Shown in pieces: positions 9,246 through 19,159 of a stretch of DNA of 64,000 nucleotides. The stretch's first letter is position 1. Each line of letters begins with the position of its first letter. Location: contig NC_018515.1 in assembly GCF_000231385.2 (NCBI RefSeq), positions 4,484,501 through 4,548,500 on the forward strand, read 5' to 3'. The notes under the pieces are model-generated. The model searched no databases and was not told where the DNA came from. It worked only from the letters and a program-made list of their open reading frames with translations. Both the position numbers and the translations under genes were made by a program. The DNA comes from Desulfosporosinus meridiei DSM 13257 (GTDB taxonomy: Bacteria; Bacillota; Desulfitobacteriia; Desulfitobacteriales; Desulfitobacteriaceae).

Positions 9246-9529
9246 TGCTTTCGCAAAACCTTTACCAGTTCCGCTAAGGTTGCAGGATTAAAACCATCGG
9301 GTATACCAATACAGTAGCCTCCAAACGATAAGAAAAGTTTCGCCTTAAGCGAGGTTGTTTCTTTTGTACTGTTTTCGCGTTTAGGGAGGAGAACCACTTC
9401 CACAAAGGGATTATCTCCTGACTCAAGCTGTTCCTGAAGTTTAAACTTTCTGACCCAATAATGATAAACTGTTATCTTCAGCCCGTTTTAACGCACCAAT
9501 TCTTGATACTCAGCCCACTTTGGCAGCAT
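9242..9529 (-). pseudogene. IS66 TnpA, nonsense-mutated
   Basis: MLPKWAEYQELVR is followed by an in-frame TAA at 9488-9490, then NGLKITVYHYWVRKFKLQEQ and GIPDGFNPATLAELVKVLRK, the conserved C-terminal end of IS66 TnpA. One nonsense codon separates the halves. Confidence 0.75.
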
Positions 9530-9712
9530 TCTTCAATGCGGTCTCGCTAACATTGTTCTAGGGCTAAATCACCAGCCATAACAAAACCTCCTGGCTTCTA
9601 ATATTCACTGTTGTTAACAGGATACCAAAAGACAGAAGGTTTTTACGAGTCGCTATTTTATCCATCCACCGCTTACTGTTTTTTACGCCCTCTCCAGATA
9701 CAGAATCAGAAT

Positions 9713-9752
9713 AAGAACAACCCCTTTGGATTCCTCCGCCAGGGTTGTTCTT
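9713..9752 (-). terminator. Probable terminator of slp1
   Basis: Perfect 11-bp inverted repeat AAGAACAACCC / GGGTTGTTCTT with an 18-nt loop, about 38 nt past the slp1 stop codon; the - strand continues TTCTTATTCTG. Strong stem, moderate U-tract. Confidence 0.6.
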
Positions 9753-9790
9753 CGTCATCTAAAACCGAATTTCTAAAAGCTCAGTTTAGA

Positions 9791-12700
9791 TTATTGACCT
9801 TTAACTGTTACAACAAACACTTTTGTAACTGATACTGTATCATCTAGGTCTGATGTGATAGTTGCTGTTAAAGTAACTTGTACGTCAGCACCATTAGGTC
9901 TTGTTACTGCACCATTATTAGCTAATACAGCTGTATTACTTGATGCCCAAGTAATAGTTGTATCAGTGGATGCACCAGCTGCGGCCAGAGTTAAGTTAAC
10001 TGTTACACTGTTAGCATCGTCTGCTCCACCGAAACCTAATACTAAGGCAGTTTTGTCAGATGCTACATCTATTGCACCTTGTAGATTATCCATTTTAGCT
10101 AATAAGCCATTTAACTTAGTTACGTTAGTTGCTTTTACAAGAGCTTCTTGAGCATCTGTTAATGCAATAAATTGAGTATTTGCAGCGTTAATAGCGGCTG
10201 CATCTCCAATTACTGCACTTGTAACTGCTGGCAATGCTTCAATTGCTGTATCTACTGCACCTGCCGCTGCTTGATTAGCTGCAGCGTCTGAACCAGCTTG
10301 TAAAGTTGCAATCTTAGCTACTAACTCATTTAACTTGGTTAAGTTAGCTGCTTTTACAAAGTCTTTTGTTGCTGGTGCTAAAGTATCGTAGCTAGCTTTT
10401 GCAGCATCAACAGCTACTTTATTTGCAAGTGTAACACTTGCAGCTGCTGGTAATGCCTCAATTGCAGTGTCTACAGGATCTGCGAGAACTTGAACGCTTG
10501 CTACTTCAGTACCAACCAATGATGTCACTACTCCACTAGTAACTGCGATATTTTTAACTTCGTCATTTGAAGCTAAAGCTGTAAAGATTGCACTATCGCC
10601 AACTGCTATAACACTGCCTTTTGATGTCTTAAGGGCCGTAGTTGCACTTAATACATAAGGAGTATTATCAACATAAAGCACTTTATTTCCAGCGTCTTCA
10701 AATGTTACTACACCTGTAGGTGTGGTAGGAGTGACAGCTGCACCATCTCCGATAACAAATAACTTAACAAATGATGTATTTTTTGCATCTAATACTACAG
10801 TCACATTTGTCTCGCCACGAAGATCAGTTAGGCTCTCTTTAGTGATGTCTGAGGTATCGGTAGCATCAAGTACTAAGCCGTTGTCAGCAAGTTTGTACTT
10901 AGTGCCATTACTTAACGTTACTGTTTTGTTACCGACGTCAACACCATTACTAGGAACGCTTACTGTGGATACACGGCCAGAGTAGTTGCTGTCAATATCG
11001 TGACCAGTTCTAGCAAATCCCTTGACTAAGTTCATATTATCTTCGTCAAACTCAAGGATTACTACTTGACCTTTAACGATATCGTCAGCTCTAACATCAT
11101 CCACTTTTATTGTTTTTAGTTCTCCACCAGCATATACAGTGATACTATTAATTTCTTTATCCGTATTACGAAGAACTTTAGTAACTACTGCTTCGTCATA
11201 AGACATATCGTCACTGGTTGTACTACCATACCAAATTGCTACTACCTCAGCATCATCATTAAAGATGTAAGATCCACCATCAATTTCAGCACCAGTGTAG
11301 TCCCCGAAATTCGATACGATGTAATCGTCAGCATCAGTATCTTCTTGGTCTTCAGTTGCATCAAACATAATTGTGCTCGAAGTTAACTTCTTACCATTAA
11401 TATACTTATCGCCAGCTTCAACGGAATTACTTGGAGTGATAGCACCTACACCCACTAAACCTGATGAACTACTGAAGAATTCGAGTTCTTCAATGTTACC
11501 ATTATCATCTAAGTGAAGCTTGACTAAGCTACCAGCATCACCTGCAACATCGGTACCAGTAAACATAACTTGAACATCTTCATTAGCCAGAGTCTCATTA
11601 TCATTTAATGTGATACCAGTTATAACACTGCCAGACTTAACGAAGTTCACATCCCAATCGCTTGAACCGTCAACATCAATGTCATATTCTTCACCATCAA
11701 TAGTAATGGTATCCAAATCTTCTAAATTCATGTCAAATGAAAGTTCATCCGAGTCTTGGGTCAAAACTTCAATCTCAACTTTGTCTCTAGATGTTGTATA
11801 ACCTAGAATATCCTTAGTCAAGACTGCAACTTTTGAATTACTTTCTACATCTGCTAAGTCCCCACTGATATAAATCAAGTTACCAGCATAGTCGCCGTAA
11901 AGTACTACGTCACCAGCAGCTTGAAGCTCTTCTGCTGCATCAGAATCTACATTGTCAACTTCGCCGTCTTCATTAATGTAAACAGCCGTTCCATTATTAT
12001 ATTCGAATGCATCAGCGTCATAAACATAGTCGTAGGTCTCTCCATCTACTTCGATGGCATCATCATAGACTTCTTCAATCGCACCAGAGGCAATCTTATT
12101 ATTCAGAACTACAGCATAACCATCTTCATCATCAGCGTCCTCGCTGTAGAACAATAAATCACCTTTTTCGAGATCATCAACAGCAATTACTTTACCATCT
12201 TTTACTATAGTAGCATCTTCAGCGTCGAATCCGCCGCTTCCATCAATGCCAACAACTTCTTCGTCATCGATTGAATCAACAACCAAGACATCTTTTAAAG
12301 AATATGCACTAACGAATTCGATGTCTCCGGAAGCGTCAAAACCAACTTTAGCAAAGTTAAACTTCTCATCAACGAAGTCAGCAATATCTTCCTCTTCGCC
12401 ATCTACATAGAAAGCAAATTTTTCTTTAGAAGAAGAGCCGTATGTTTCTTCAGAGATATCATATTTTTTATCTTCTCCAAGAAGTTTGATCTCATCCGTA
12501 TCGGTCACTTCGATTGAATCAGTTACTCCTGTTGTTGTCAAAATCTTATAGTTAACTAATTCATTATCTCCGTTATACCAAACTTGGACGAGTTCACCCA
12601 TTGCAGCTTGATAATCAAATTTAACATCATCAGGCACATCTAAAGTTACTTTTCCGCCGGCATTAGTGCCTTTATCAACATAGCATACGATTTCTTTATC

Positions 12701-14014
12701 GCCTACATTGATATCCTGCACACGGACTTTAAAGGAATACGGACGATTAAAAGTAGCAGTTAGAACTGACCCATTTGCATTTACTGTAACAACATAGTCT
12801 TGAAGGTATTCAAGTACTCTCTCGGCATCATCTTGCGCGTATAATTCAACAGTCGCAGTTAGGCTGTTAGAAGACATCTGTACATCTTTAATACCATAAC
12901 GTGCCATTGTATCAGCGTTTTTCACTGTAATGTCTGAAGTTTGAAGTCCATATACAGGTTTACTGAAAACAATTTCAAGATACTTGTTAGTATCATCAAG
13001 TGCAGATACTGAAACGATTTCCAACTTGTTGGAGTCAGGTGTAACTGCACCAGCAGCAACTCCAGCACGAACAGTTTCAGGAACAACGAATTCGCCACCG
13101 AGAGCAGTTACAACAGCATCAGCATTCTGGCTGTGTGTGAAAGCAGCTACAGCAGGAACGGTTTTTCCGTCAGTAAGTACGATAGCGGATTTAGTTTGAG
13201 CTGCAAGTGGTGCACCTGCAAGAGCATCAATACCGGTTACACCGTTTGCAACATAAACATTCTCAAATGAGAGGGCAGCAGCAAAATCTTGAATAACTTG
13301 GTTATTAGTGTCATAAGCAGTCATGCCAGCGTGGCGAGTTGCGCTTGGAAGTCCAGCTACTACTGCATCACTGATAACGCCTGTTCCACCGATAACATCA
13401 CTTGATGTAACACCAGCACTTGCTAAGTAAGCAGCTACGCTAGCAGGAAGAGCATCTCTGTCAGTTAAGAGGATTGGCTCATTTGCAGCAGAAGCAACTG
13501 CAGCAATGGAAAGTGCGTCTACAACAGTGTTAGCAATTGCAACTTTGGAAAAACCAGTCATTTTCTTAGCGATATTGACGGATGTTTCAGCGCGGTCATA
13601 TCCGCCGAGAGCAACAACTTCGATACCCATTCCTTTTAACTCATCAATAACACCTTGTTTAATAACAGCGGTTCCGCTTGTTACATAGACGGTTTTAACT
13701 GCGAGTTTAGTAAGTTCAGCTTTAGTAGCAGCGTCGAGAGTGTTTCCTGCTCCGGTTAATAGAATAGGAGCTTTCAAAGAAGCTGCGAGCGGTCCAGCAG
13801 TTAATGCATCAACCATACCATAGGAAGTGGAGGAAGCAAGAATTGCTGATCCAGTGTAACCTGTTTGCTCAGCGATTTGAACTGCAGTTTGTTCAGCAGT
13901 TACACCAGCAAGACGAGTTGGAACTGGTGAAGCAGCGAAAACGTTAAAAGGAACCATGCTTAATGACATACCTGCGATAGCTAAGGAAGCTAAGGCTTTT
14001 TTAGTTTTCTTCAT
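9791..14014 (-). CDS. S-layer protein 1 with three CWB2 repeats and a C-terminal Ig-like extension
   Basis: 1407 residues. Signal peptide (MKKTKKALASLAIAGMSLSM...NVFA, cleaved near A27), then three cell-wall-binding type 2 (CWB2) repeats at about 30-320, with ILLTGAG, YVTSG and NTVVDALS blocks, which in C. difficile proteins trimerise and bind an anionic wall polymer. A long acidic S-layer region (about 330-1090) has the same order as in the two paralogs downstream. Unlike them, it continues with about 310 residues: two helical repeats of about 59 residues starting VDTAIEALP, and a final atrophied bacterial Ig-like domain (TITWASSNTAVL...). The ATG at 14014 follows GAGAGGAG, as in the paralogs; an upstream in-frame start at 14068 lies in the leader. 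Probably the major or an alternative S-layer subunit. Confidence 0.93.
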   Translation of the reverse strand: MKKTKKALASLAIAGMSLSMVPFNVFAASPVPTRLAGVTAEQTAVQIAEQTGYTGSAILASSTSYGMVDALTAGPLAASLKAPILLTGAGNTLDAATKAELTKLAVKTVYVTSGTAVIKQGVIDELKGMGIEVVALGGYDRAETSVNIAKKMTGFSKVAIANTVVDALSIAAVASAANEPILLTDRDALPASVAAYLASAGVTSSDVIGGTGVISDAVVAGLPSATRHAGMTAYDTNNQVIQDFAAALSFENVYVANGVTGIDALAGAPLAAQTKSAIVLTDGKTVPAVAAFTHSQNADAVVTALGGEFVVPETVRAGVAAGAVTPDSNKLEIVSVSALDDTNKYLEIVFSKPVYGLQTSDITVKNADTMARYGIKDVQMSSNSLTATVELYAQDDAERVLEYLQDYVVTVNANGSVLTATFNRPYSFKVRVQDINVGDKEIVCYVDKGTNAGGKVTLDVPDDVKFDYQAAMGELVQVWYNGDNELVNYKILTTTGVTDSIEVTDTDEIKLLGEDKKYDISEETYGSSSKEKFAFYVDGEEEDIADFVDEKFNFAKVGFDASGDIEFVSAYSLKDVLVVDSIDDEEVVGIDGSGGFDAEDATIVKDGKVIAVDDLEKGDLLFYSEDADDEDGYAVVLNNKIASGAIEEVYDDAIEVDGETYDYVYDADAFEYNNGTAVYINEDGEVDNVDSDAAEELQAAGDVVLYGDYAGNLIYISGDLADVESNSKVAVLTKDILGYTTSRDKVEIEVLTQDSDELSFDMNLEDLDTITIDGEEYDIDVDGSSDWDVNFVKSGSVITGITLNDNETLANEDVQVMFTGTDVAGDAGSLVKLHLDDNGNIEELEFFSSSSGLVGVGAITPSNSVEAGDKYINGKKLTSSTIMFDATEDQEDTDADDYIVSNFGDYTGAEIDGGSYIFNDDAEVVAIWYGSTTSDDMSYDEAVVTKVLRNTDKEINSITVYAGGELKTIKVDDVRADDIVKGQVVILEFDEDNMNLVKGFARTGHDIDSNYSGRVSTVSVPSNGVDVGNKTVTLSNGTKYKLADNGLVLDATDTSDITKESLTDLRGETNVTVVLDAKNTSFVKLFVIGDGAAVTPTTPTGVVTFEDAGNKVLYVDNTPYVLSATTALKTSKGSVIAVGDSAIFTALASNDEVKNIAVTSGVVTSLVGTEVASVQVLADPVDTAIEALPAAASVTLANKVAVDAAKASYDTLAPATKDFVKAANLTKLNELVAKIATLQAGSDAAANQAAAGAVDTAIEALPAVTSAVIGDAAAINAANTQFIALTDAQEALVKATNVTKLNGLLAKMDNLQGAIDVASDKTALVLGFGGADDANSVTVNLTLAAAGASTDTTITWASSNTAVLANNGAVTRPNGADVQVTLTATITSDLDDTVSVTKVFVVTVKGQ

Positions 14015-14593
14015 GTAGTGAATTTCTCCTCTCGTAATTGGATCTCTTTCTTTTGGAAAATGAACCATCTCTCTGTAACTAGGACGTCTTTTGGTCGCCC
14101 CTCACCCCCTTAAAATGTGTAGCACAATCTTTAGACATTGCGCAATATCTAAAAGCATCCACAGAATAAGCGGGAGCGTCCCCCCAAGGATGACGGTGTT
14201 CATCCCTCCTGTGGCGTACCATTTAGAACGCATAGGAAATGAAGAAACCACAAAAAGGTCTATATTAGCTATATATATTCTTCACAATAGCCAATATTCC
14301 TGCTTGCTGTCCGATTTTTTTTATAAGGAACTTGCGCTGGCATTTCCCCTCGGACAAGTTTCCAATGTTACTTGTCTTAGTTTACACTAAAACTCAATAG
14401 TTTTCCACCTTTAGTCATAAAATATACATAACTTTAATGGAATAAAACGAGTATAGCATAAAATTTGACTCAAGTTGTGAGCATTTTGTGGAGTTTCTAC
14501 AAATAATTCATTGACCTTGCAGAGTACGTTACAAATTTAACATGCTTTGTCTGAAGAATCAATGCTTAATTTTGAGGCATACTAATTAGTTGC
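14015..14593. other. Long 5' region of slp1
   Basis: 579 nt between slp1 and the amidase gene, with no protein-coding gene. The part nearest slp1 (14081-14214) matches the leader of slp2. Farther up it is AT-rich and should hold the promoter; TTGAGT ... TAAACT near 14375-14400 on the - strand is a possible but unproven promoter-like pair. Long leaders are usual for S-layer genes. Confidence 0.6.
14081..14214 (-). promoter_or_regulatory. Conserved structured 5' leader of slp1 (candidate cis-regulatory RNA)
   Basis: On the - strand, in order: an outer stem CCACAG / CTGTGG (14209-14214 with 14159-14164) enclosing two hairpins, AGGGATG / CATCCTT (14186-14207) and GGGGG-GACG-CTCCC (14172-14185); a near-perfect 24-nt palindrome centred on TTGCGCAA (14130-14153); and a box GGGGGTGAGGGGCG leading into a third hairpin (14081-14102). 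The same parts, with compensatory base changes, precede slp2. No known riboswitch class is recognised. Confidence 0.55.
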
Positions 14594-16183
14594 TTAGAAA
14601 CCTTTATAGCTGAGAATTCCTTGATATATACCTTGGGCCGCAGTTCTTTGAAACTCTGATGAACCGAGAAGTATTTCTTCGCTTGGGTTAGATAGGAAGC
14701 CAAGTTCAACCAGAACCGCCGGCATTTCTGTATTCTTGATGACATAAAAGGCTGCATCTTTCACCCCTCGACTGGGCAAGCCGATTGCCTTGACCAGATC
14801 AGCCTGAATGCTTTCTGCTAAGGCTTTAGATTGAGGAGACAATGGGTTGACCGAGCTATAATAGGTTGTTGTTCCGGAAGCAGCAGGGTTACTGAAGGAA
14901 TCGTTGTGCAGGCTGATAAACAAATCCGCCTTGGAGTCGTTGGCTATTTTAGTTCTGGCTTCAAGATCAGCCCGTTCTGAATAGACCCCCTCTGCCGGTG
15001 TGACATCAGTGCTGCGGGTTAAGATGACGTGAGCCCCTGCTGACCTCAGTAATGCGGCCAGATTAAGTCCCACAGGCAAAGTGTTATTTTTCTCAAGGGT
15101 TCCTGATGAACCCGCAGCACCCGGATCTGGGCCGCCATGTCCCGGATCAATGACGATGGTCAGATCCGCCAAGAGATAAGGTGGCTGCTCAGAACCTTCC
15201 AGCATCAATTTCACTTTGTCTGTGATTACTGCCACTCCGCCGATGATTACAACTTGAAGGGGACTTTCTGACGGTCTGGACAAAACAGAATAGGTGGGCC
15301 CCGGGAGATTTGCCCTTTGGGTCATAACAATACCTGCGCGGCGTTTTGCTGCTAAGCCGCCCGCTGCCAGAGCATCCGGAAAGTTCTCGCCGGTTACTAA
15401 ATATGCTGTTTGAGAGGATAAGGCATCCCTGGCAAACTCATAGATTTCTGCAGAGGTTTCATAGCGGTCGTTGCCAAAAATTCGTTGGACATTTCTCAAG
15501 CTGCCTAAGGTTGCAGACGACACCACGGCTTCTCCGCCGACGACAATCGTCTGCAGATCCCCTTCCTCTTGCAGATCCTCAAGTGCTTGCTGAGTATAAC
15601 TGGGCATCTCTTTGGATTTTGTCAGAAAAATGGGGGTCTCTGTCACACCTGCATAGGCTGATATGGAGAGTGCATCGGGAAACTGTTCTCCGCTTGCCAG
15701 AATGACTTCTCCCTTAGCCCCTACCCGTTCGGCGACCTTTTGGGCTGTTTCGTATTGATCATACCCATAGATTCGTTCGGGCTTGTCTAAACCTGCTTTC
15801 AGAATATCTTGCTCCACCTTTTGGCTAAGAGCAGCCACTCCCCCTAACAGAATAACTTTCTGGGCACCCAATCGTTTAATTTCTGCCATAACTTTGGCAT
15901 CTACCCCACCGGTTGGGGTCAGCAGAATAGGTGCGTCCAGCTTATGGGAAAGGGGTGCGGCAACTAATGCATCGGGGAAATTATCACAATTGGCGAGCAA
16001 GACCGTCTCTGCATGATTCCACCCTTCTATAGAGACGTTGATAGCTGTATCAATCTGACGGGTACCAAAAATTCTTGCTGTCTCTAAATTTAATGGAGTG
16101 GCACTGGCCACTTTCTCAACCCCCATTAGAAATCCTAAGCTTAAAACCAATATTCCTAAGAGTCTCCATTTTAACTTTGCCAC
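14594..16183 (-). CDS. N-acetylmuramoyl-L-alanine amidase (Amidase_3) with three N-terminal CWB2 repeats
   Basis: 529 residues. The enzyme cleaves the MurNAc-L-Ala bond of peptidoglycan. A signal peptide (1-28) is followed by three CWB2 repeats (about 35-330; FPDAL, ILLGG and RIFG.DRYET motifs) and the zinc amidase domain (341-529): IVIDPGHGG with His349, Glu364 in GTLEKNN, His426 in SLHND and catalytic Glu493 in LVELGF. All metal and catalytic residues are present. The GTG start has GGAG 7 nt upstream. The domain order, CWB2 before the enzyme, is like B. subtilis LytC-type and C. difficile Cwp proteins. It lies between slp1 and the protease on the same strand, so it may turn over wall during S-layer assembly. 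Confidence 0.95.
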   Translation of the reverse strand: MAKLKWRLLGILVLSLGFLMGVEKVASATPLNLETARIFGTRQIDTAINVSIEGWNHAETVLLANCDNFPDALVAAPLSHKLDAPILLTPTGGVDAKVMAEIKRLGAQKVILLGGVAALSQKVEQDILKAGLDKPERIYGYDQYETAQKVAERVGAKGEVILASGEQFPDALSISAYAGVTETPIFLTKSKEMPSYTQQALEDLQEEGDLQTIVVGGEAVVSSATLGSLRNVQRIFGNDRYETSAEIYEFARDALSSQTAYLVTGENFPDALAAGGLAAKRRAGIVMTQRANLPGPTYSVLSRPSESPLQVVIIGGVAVITDKVKLMLEGSEQPPYLLADLTIVIDPGHGGPDPGAAGSSGTLEKNNTLPVGLNLAALLRSAGAHVILTRSTDVTPAEGVYSERADLEARTKIANDSKADLFISLHNDSFSNPAASGTTTYYSSVNPLSPQSKALAESIQADLVKAIGLPSRGVKDAAFYVIKNTEMPAVLVELGFLSNPSEEILLGSSEFQRTAAQGIYQGILSYKGF

Positions 16184-16325
16184 TTCATCACTCCTAATTA
16201 ATCGATTCCGTTATTTGCTTTTAGGCTTAGAAAGATAATTTTTTAATCTTGATTTAAATTTAGGAAAGGCCTTTTATTATTGTCTAGGTTTATTTTCTGA
16301 GAGTGTCCCCTAGACAAAGACGGAA

Positions 16326-18872
16326 TTACTGAACCCAATCTTGCACCCTTTGAACTATATTTTCCGGCAAAGCGTAAATTCCCCCTAAAGCTTCAATCTG
16401 ATAGCCCTGCCAGGATTTCAGGAGAGACGCCAAACTGGCAGGAATCTCAGACTGAGTTGGAACCAAGGCGACTCTGGATCCGTAAAAAGCTGCCCTTACT
16501 GCTCCCGTTAAGGCATCCGGGAAGTTTTCTCCGGTAGCTAATTCCAACTTTGCTGAAATCGGCGGATAATTTTGCAAAACTGCCGCTGCAGTGTCATAGG
16601 CCGTCATTCCACTGATTCTCTTAGGAAGAGGCAGTTGCTCTAAAACTTTGGCACTGACTACCGCCGTTCCTCCAATCACCAGAGACTCAGTAACTTTTAG
16701 CTCCTGCAAAGCAGTTTGGGTATCTACTGATAAAGTTTGGGGCAGGGTCAGCAAGATAGGGATCCCTTGCCTGGCTGCCCAGGATGAGATGACCAATGCG
16801 TCTTGAAAGTAATTGACACTTGCTATAACCGCTTTGCCCTTGGTGCCAAGTTCTTGGGCTATTGCTCGGGCAGTTCCTTCTGCTGTATAGCCATAGAGAC
16901 GTTTTACTTCATAGGTTTGGTTAAGCTCTGCTTCAATCTGGGCTGAGAGAGCCGCTGTACCCCCCAAGAGATAGACCGTTTTCGGCGCTAGTCGCTGTAT
17001 TTCTGTTCGCACATCTTCTGTAAGCTCCAAGTTCGAAGATAGCAGAATTGGTGCCTGAAGTTTATAGGCTAGGGGCGCTCCGGCCAAGGCATCCGGGAAT
17101 TGATTGACCTGGGCTATGATGACTGTATCTGCGCCGGTTGTAAATGTTTCCTGAGAAATCTGGACTGCTGTCCCCTCGGCGGTTACTCCTGCGAAACGCC
17201 GGCTCTGCTGACCACTGTTCTGGGCTGTCCCATAGGCGTAAATACCCGGCAGGTAGAGGCCAAATCCGGCTTCTCCGGGACTGATTTCCCCACCAAGAGA
17301 AATCCAGCGTGAACCATTCCAGCGATAAAGTGCCCCCTCAACCTCCTCGTTAAACACGGGGTTCTTCCATTTCAGCGAGAGCATTTTCTGGGGAGTGATA
17401 TTTCCCCAGTTAACTTGAAAGACCGGGGTTAAGAAGGCGGCCCCATTGGGTAATTCCCTGGGAGCTGGTATAGCCTTTAAGGATACATTCGTTGTTTGGT
17501 CGAAGGCCTGAGGGGGGATTGTTAAAGCAACTTGGGTTGTCCCACCCATCCCTTCGACAATTCCGCCCAAGGAATTAATCACCGCCGGGGAGGTTTTAGT
17601 CTCCAGTGTTTGATTGCTGAGATTTAAGGCTAACTGCACATCCACCAGTCCGTAACCGTATTGATCGTCCTGTCCCGCTGAGCCTAAATCTTCCGTTCCT
17701 TGCTCCAGGGCTTGGATCACTTGATCTCTTGACCATTCAGGGTGCTGGCTCCAAATTAGTGCGGCCTCCCCCGAGACAAAGGGAGCGGCCAGAGAAGTTC
17801 CGCTGGCGTAAGTGTACCCCGATCCTCCCCTTCGACTCCAGCCGTCTGTCGGAATATAGTCTCCCGGTGCCGCTAAATCGACTTCCGAGCCTGTGGCGGA
17901 GTAGCTGGTCACTTTACCGGTTTTATCCGTTGCCGTGATGGCCAAGACCCGGGAATCCGCGGCAGGGTAGCTCACTCCCGGATTTGCTTGAGACTCCGGA
18001 TCATAATTTCCGCTGGCCGCAATTAATAAGCAACCTTTATCATAAGCATAGGTCACTGCCTGCTTTAAAATTTCCGAGGAGGTGGCCCCATTTTCTGAGC
18101 CTAAGCTTAAATTGATTATCTTTGCCCCGTGATCCGCAGCCCAGATAATTCCGTCCGCTATGGCATCATCATACCCAACTCCCGTAGCACCCAAGGCCTT
18201 GATGGGCATAATCTTTGCTTGATAAGCTACTCCTACAATCCCTATACTGTTGCGCTCGGCAGCTGCAATTCCGGCAACTTCCGTACCGTGACCATTATTA
18301 TCCTGATTCCCTCCGGCTGCTGCGCTACCTGTTATTGAGTTATAGCCAGGGACTAGATTAGCTATTAAATCCGGGTGGTTCAAGTCTATACCCGTATCAA
18401 CAACAGCTATAGTCACACCCTCTCCCGTTGCCCCCATTTCCCATGCTCCCGGTACATTTCTGCCGATTAGTGACCATTGCTTCATATAAAGAGGGTCATC
18501 GGGAGGGGGCTCGGGAAGGCTTTGGATGATCCGAGCATGATTTTCTTCAGCGCTAATAATCCCAGGTGTACTTTTTAACTCTCCAATAGCTTCTTGAATA
18601 TCTCTCTCCAATAATTCTAAGGTGACAAAGTTTAAAGGGCCTTGCCTCACAACTTTGGCACCAAAATCTTCAGCAATCTGATCAATATTTGTCCCCGGCG
18701 TAAAGGAAAGGACAACTTGGTGTAGATCTGAGTTGCTTAATTCCTCCTGAGTGGCACCGCGAACCTCTGCTATTGCAGGAAACGGAGCTATTCCTAGATT
18801 TAGAACCATCATTCCTACAATCCCTAGAGATAGCAGCGCAGATTTGGTTTGATAAAACCAGCACTTGTACAT
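16326..18872 (-). CDS. Subtilisin-like S8 serine protease with three C-terminal CWB2 repeats
   Basis: 848 residues. Signal peptide (cleaved near AIAE), an I9-type propeptide (about 47-115) and an S8 catalytic domain with Asp159 (AVVDTGID), His195 (NGHGTEVAG) and Ser360 (SGTSLAAPF): the full triad. A ZU5-like beta domain follows (about 425-550, GGIVEGMGGTTQVALTIPP), then three CWB2 repeats to the end. It should be exported, self-processed and bound to the wall, where it may mature S-layer or wall proteins, as Cwp84 (a cysteine protease) does in C. difficile; that role is inference. Start: a GTG at 18881 is too close to AAAGG, while the ATG at 18872 is correctly spaced. It is transcribed divergently from the GH18 gene. 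Confidence 0.93.
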   Translation of the reverse strand: MYKCWFYQTKSALLSLGIVGMMVLNLGIAPFPAIAEVRGATQEELSNSDLHQVVLSFTPGTNIDQIAEDFGAKVVRQGPLNFVTLELLERDIQEAIGELKSTPGIISAEENHARIIQSLPEPPPDDPLYMKQWSLIGRNVPGAWEMGATGEGVTIAVVDTGIDLNHPDLIANLVPGYNSITGSAAAGGNQDNNGHGTEVAGIAAAERNSIGIVGVAYQAKIMPIKALGATGVGYDDAIADGIIWAADHGAKIINLSLGSENGATSSEILKQAVTYAYDKGCLLIAASGNYDPESQANPGVSYPAADSRVLAITATDKTGKVTSYSATGSEVDLAAPGDYIPTDGWSRRGGSGYTYASGTSLAAPFVSGEAALIWSQHPEWSRDQVIQALEQGTEDLGSAGQDDQYGYGLVDVQLALNLSNQTLETKTSPAVINSLGGIVEGMGGTTQVALTIPPQAFDQTTNVSLKAIPAPRELPNGAAFLTPVFQVNWGNITPQKMLSLKWKNPVFNEEVEGALYRWNGSRWISLGGEISPGEAGFGLYLPGIYAYGTAQNSGQQSRRFAGVTAEGTAVQISQETFTTGADTVIIAQVNQFPDALAGAPLAYKLQAPILLSSNLELTEDVRTEIQRLAPKTVYLLGGTAALSAQIEAELNQTYEVKRLYGYTAEGTARAIAQELGTKGKAVIASVNYFQDALVISSWAARQGIPILLTLPQTLSVDTQTALQELKVTESLVIGGTAVVSAKVLEQLPLPKRISGMTAYDTAAAVLQNYPPISAKLELATGENFPDALTGAVRAAFYGSRVALVPTQSEIPASLASLLKSWQGYQIEALGGIYALPENIVQRVQDWVQ

Positions 18873-19159
18873 CTTTTCCACGCCTTTCTACGCATGTTAG
18901 TGTTAGTGGATCAGTTATTTGAAGGTAGACACTTAATTAGGTTGTAGTACTTTTATTCGACAAATTATCTAACTTTCCTTTGCCTTCCCTTGTTTTCCCT
19001 TGCTGTTATAATTTGGAGGTTTCTGAAGGAAGGATTTTAGCTTGTTTTTAAAGAATATTTAACGATGTGAACAGAATCGATCCTTATTTGTAATTCCCTG
19101 TAAACAACTGACAGATCAACTCGGTTTTAAATGTTTAAAAGAAAGAGGTTTACCTATTA
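18873..19159. promoter_or_regulatory. Divergent promoter region between protease and GH18 genes
   Basis: 287 nt between two outward-facing genes. A TATAAT box is visible on the + strand at 19007-19012, but the nearest TTGCCT (18980-18985) is 21 nt away, longer than usual, so the promoter call is tentative. No operator repeats stand out. Confidence 0.35.

Larger units (their letters stand above)
8294..9529 (-). mobile_element. Decayed IS66-family element (tnpA-tnpB-tnpC remnants)
   Basis: All three IS66 genes are present in order on the - strand, each broken: tnpA (nonsense), tnpB (frameshift), tnpC (frameshifts and large 3' truncation). tnpA and tnpB overlap as ATGA (9242-9245), typical of the family. 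I could not find convincing terminal inverted repeats; the tnpC side is cut off near 8300. Confidence 0.8.

Noticed and set aside
9564..9758. Open frame on the - strand after slp1
   Set aside because: No ribosome site, no family resemblance, and it runs through the slp1 terminator hairpin.
9855..13688. Several hydrophobic, Val/Thr/Ser-rich frames antisense to slp1
   Set aside because: They are complementary-strand shadows of a long, low-complexity acidic gene; the same type appears antisense to slp2 and slp3.
14081..14214. Cyclic-di-GMP-I riboswitch in the slp leaders (shared GGGACGC)
   Set aside because: Only the GGGACGC string matches; the GCAAACC/GAAA tetraloop-receptor parts and the second helix of that riboswitch are not present.
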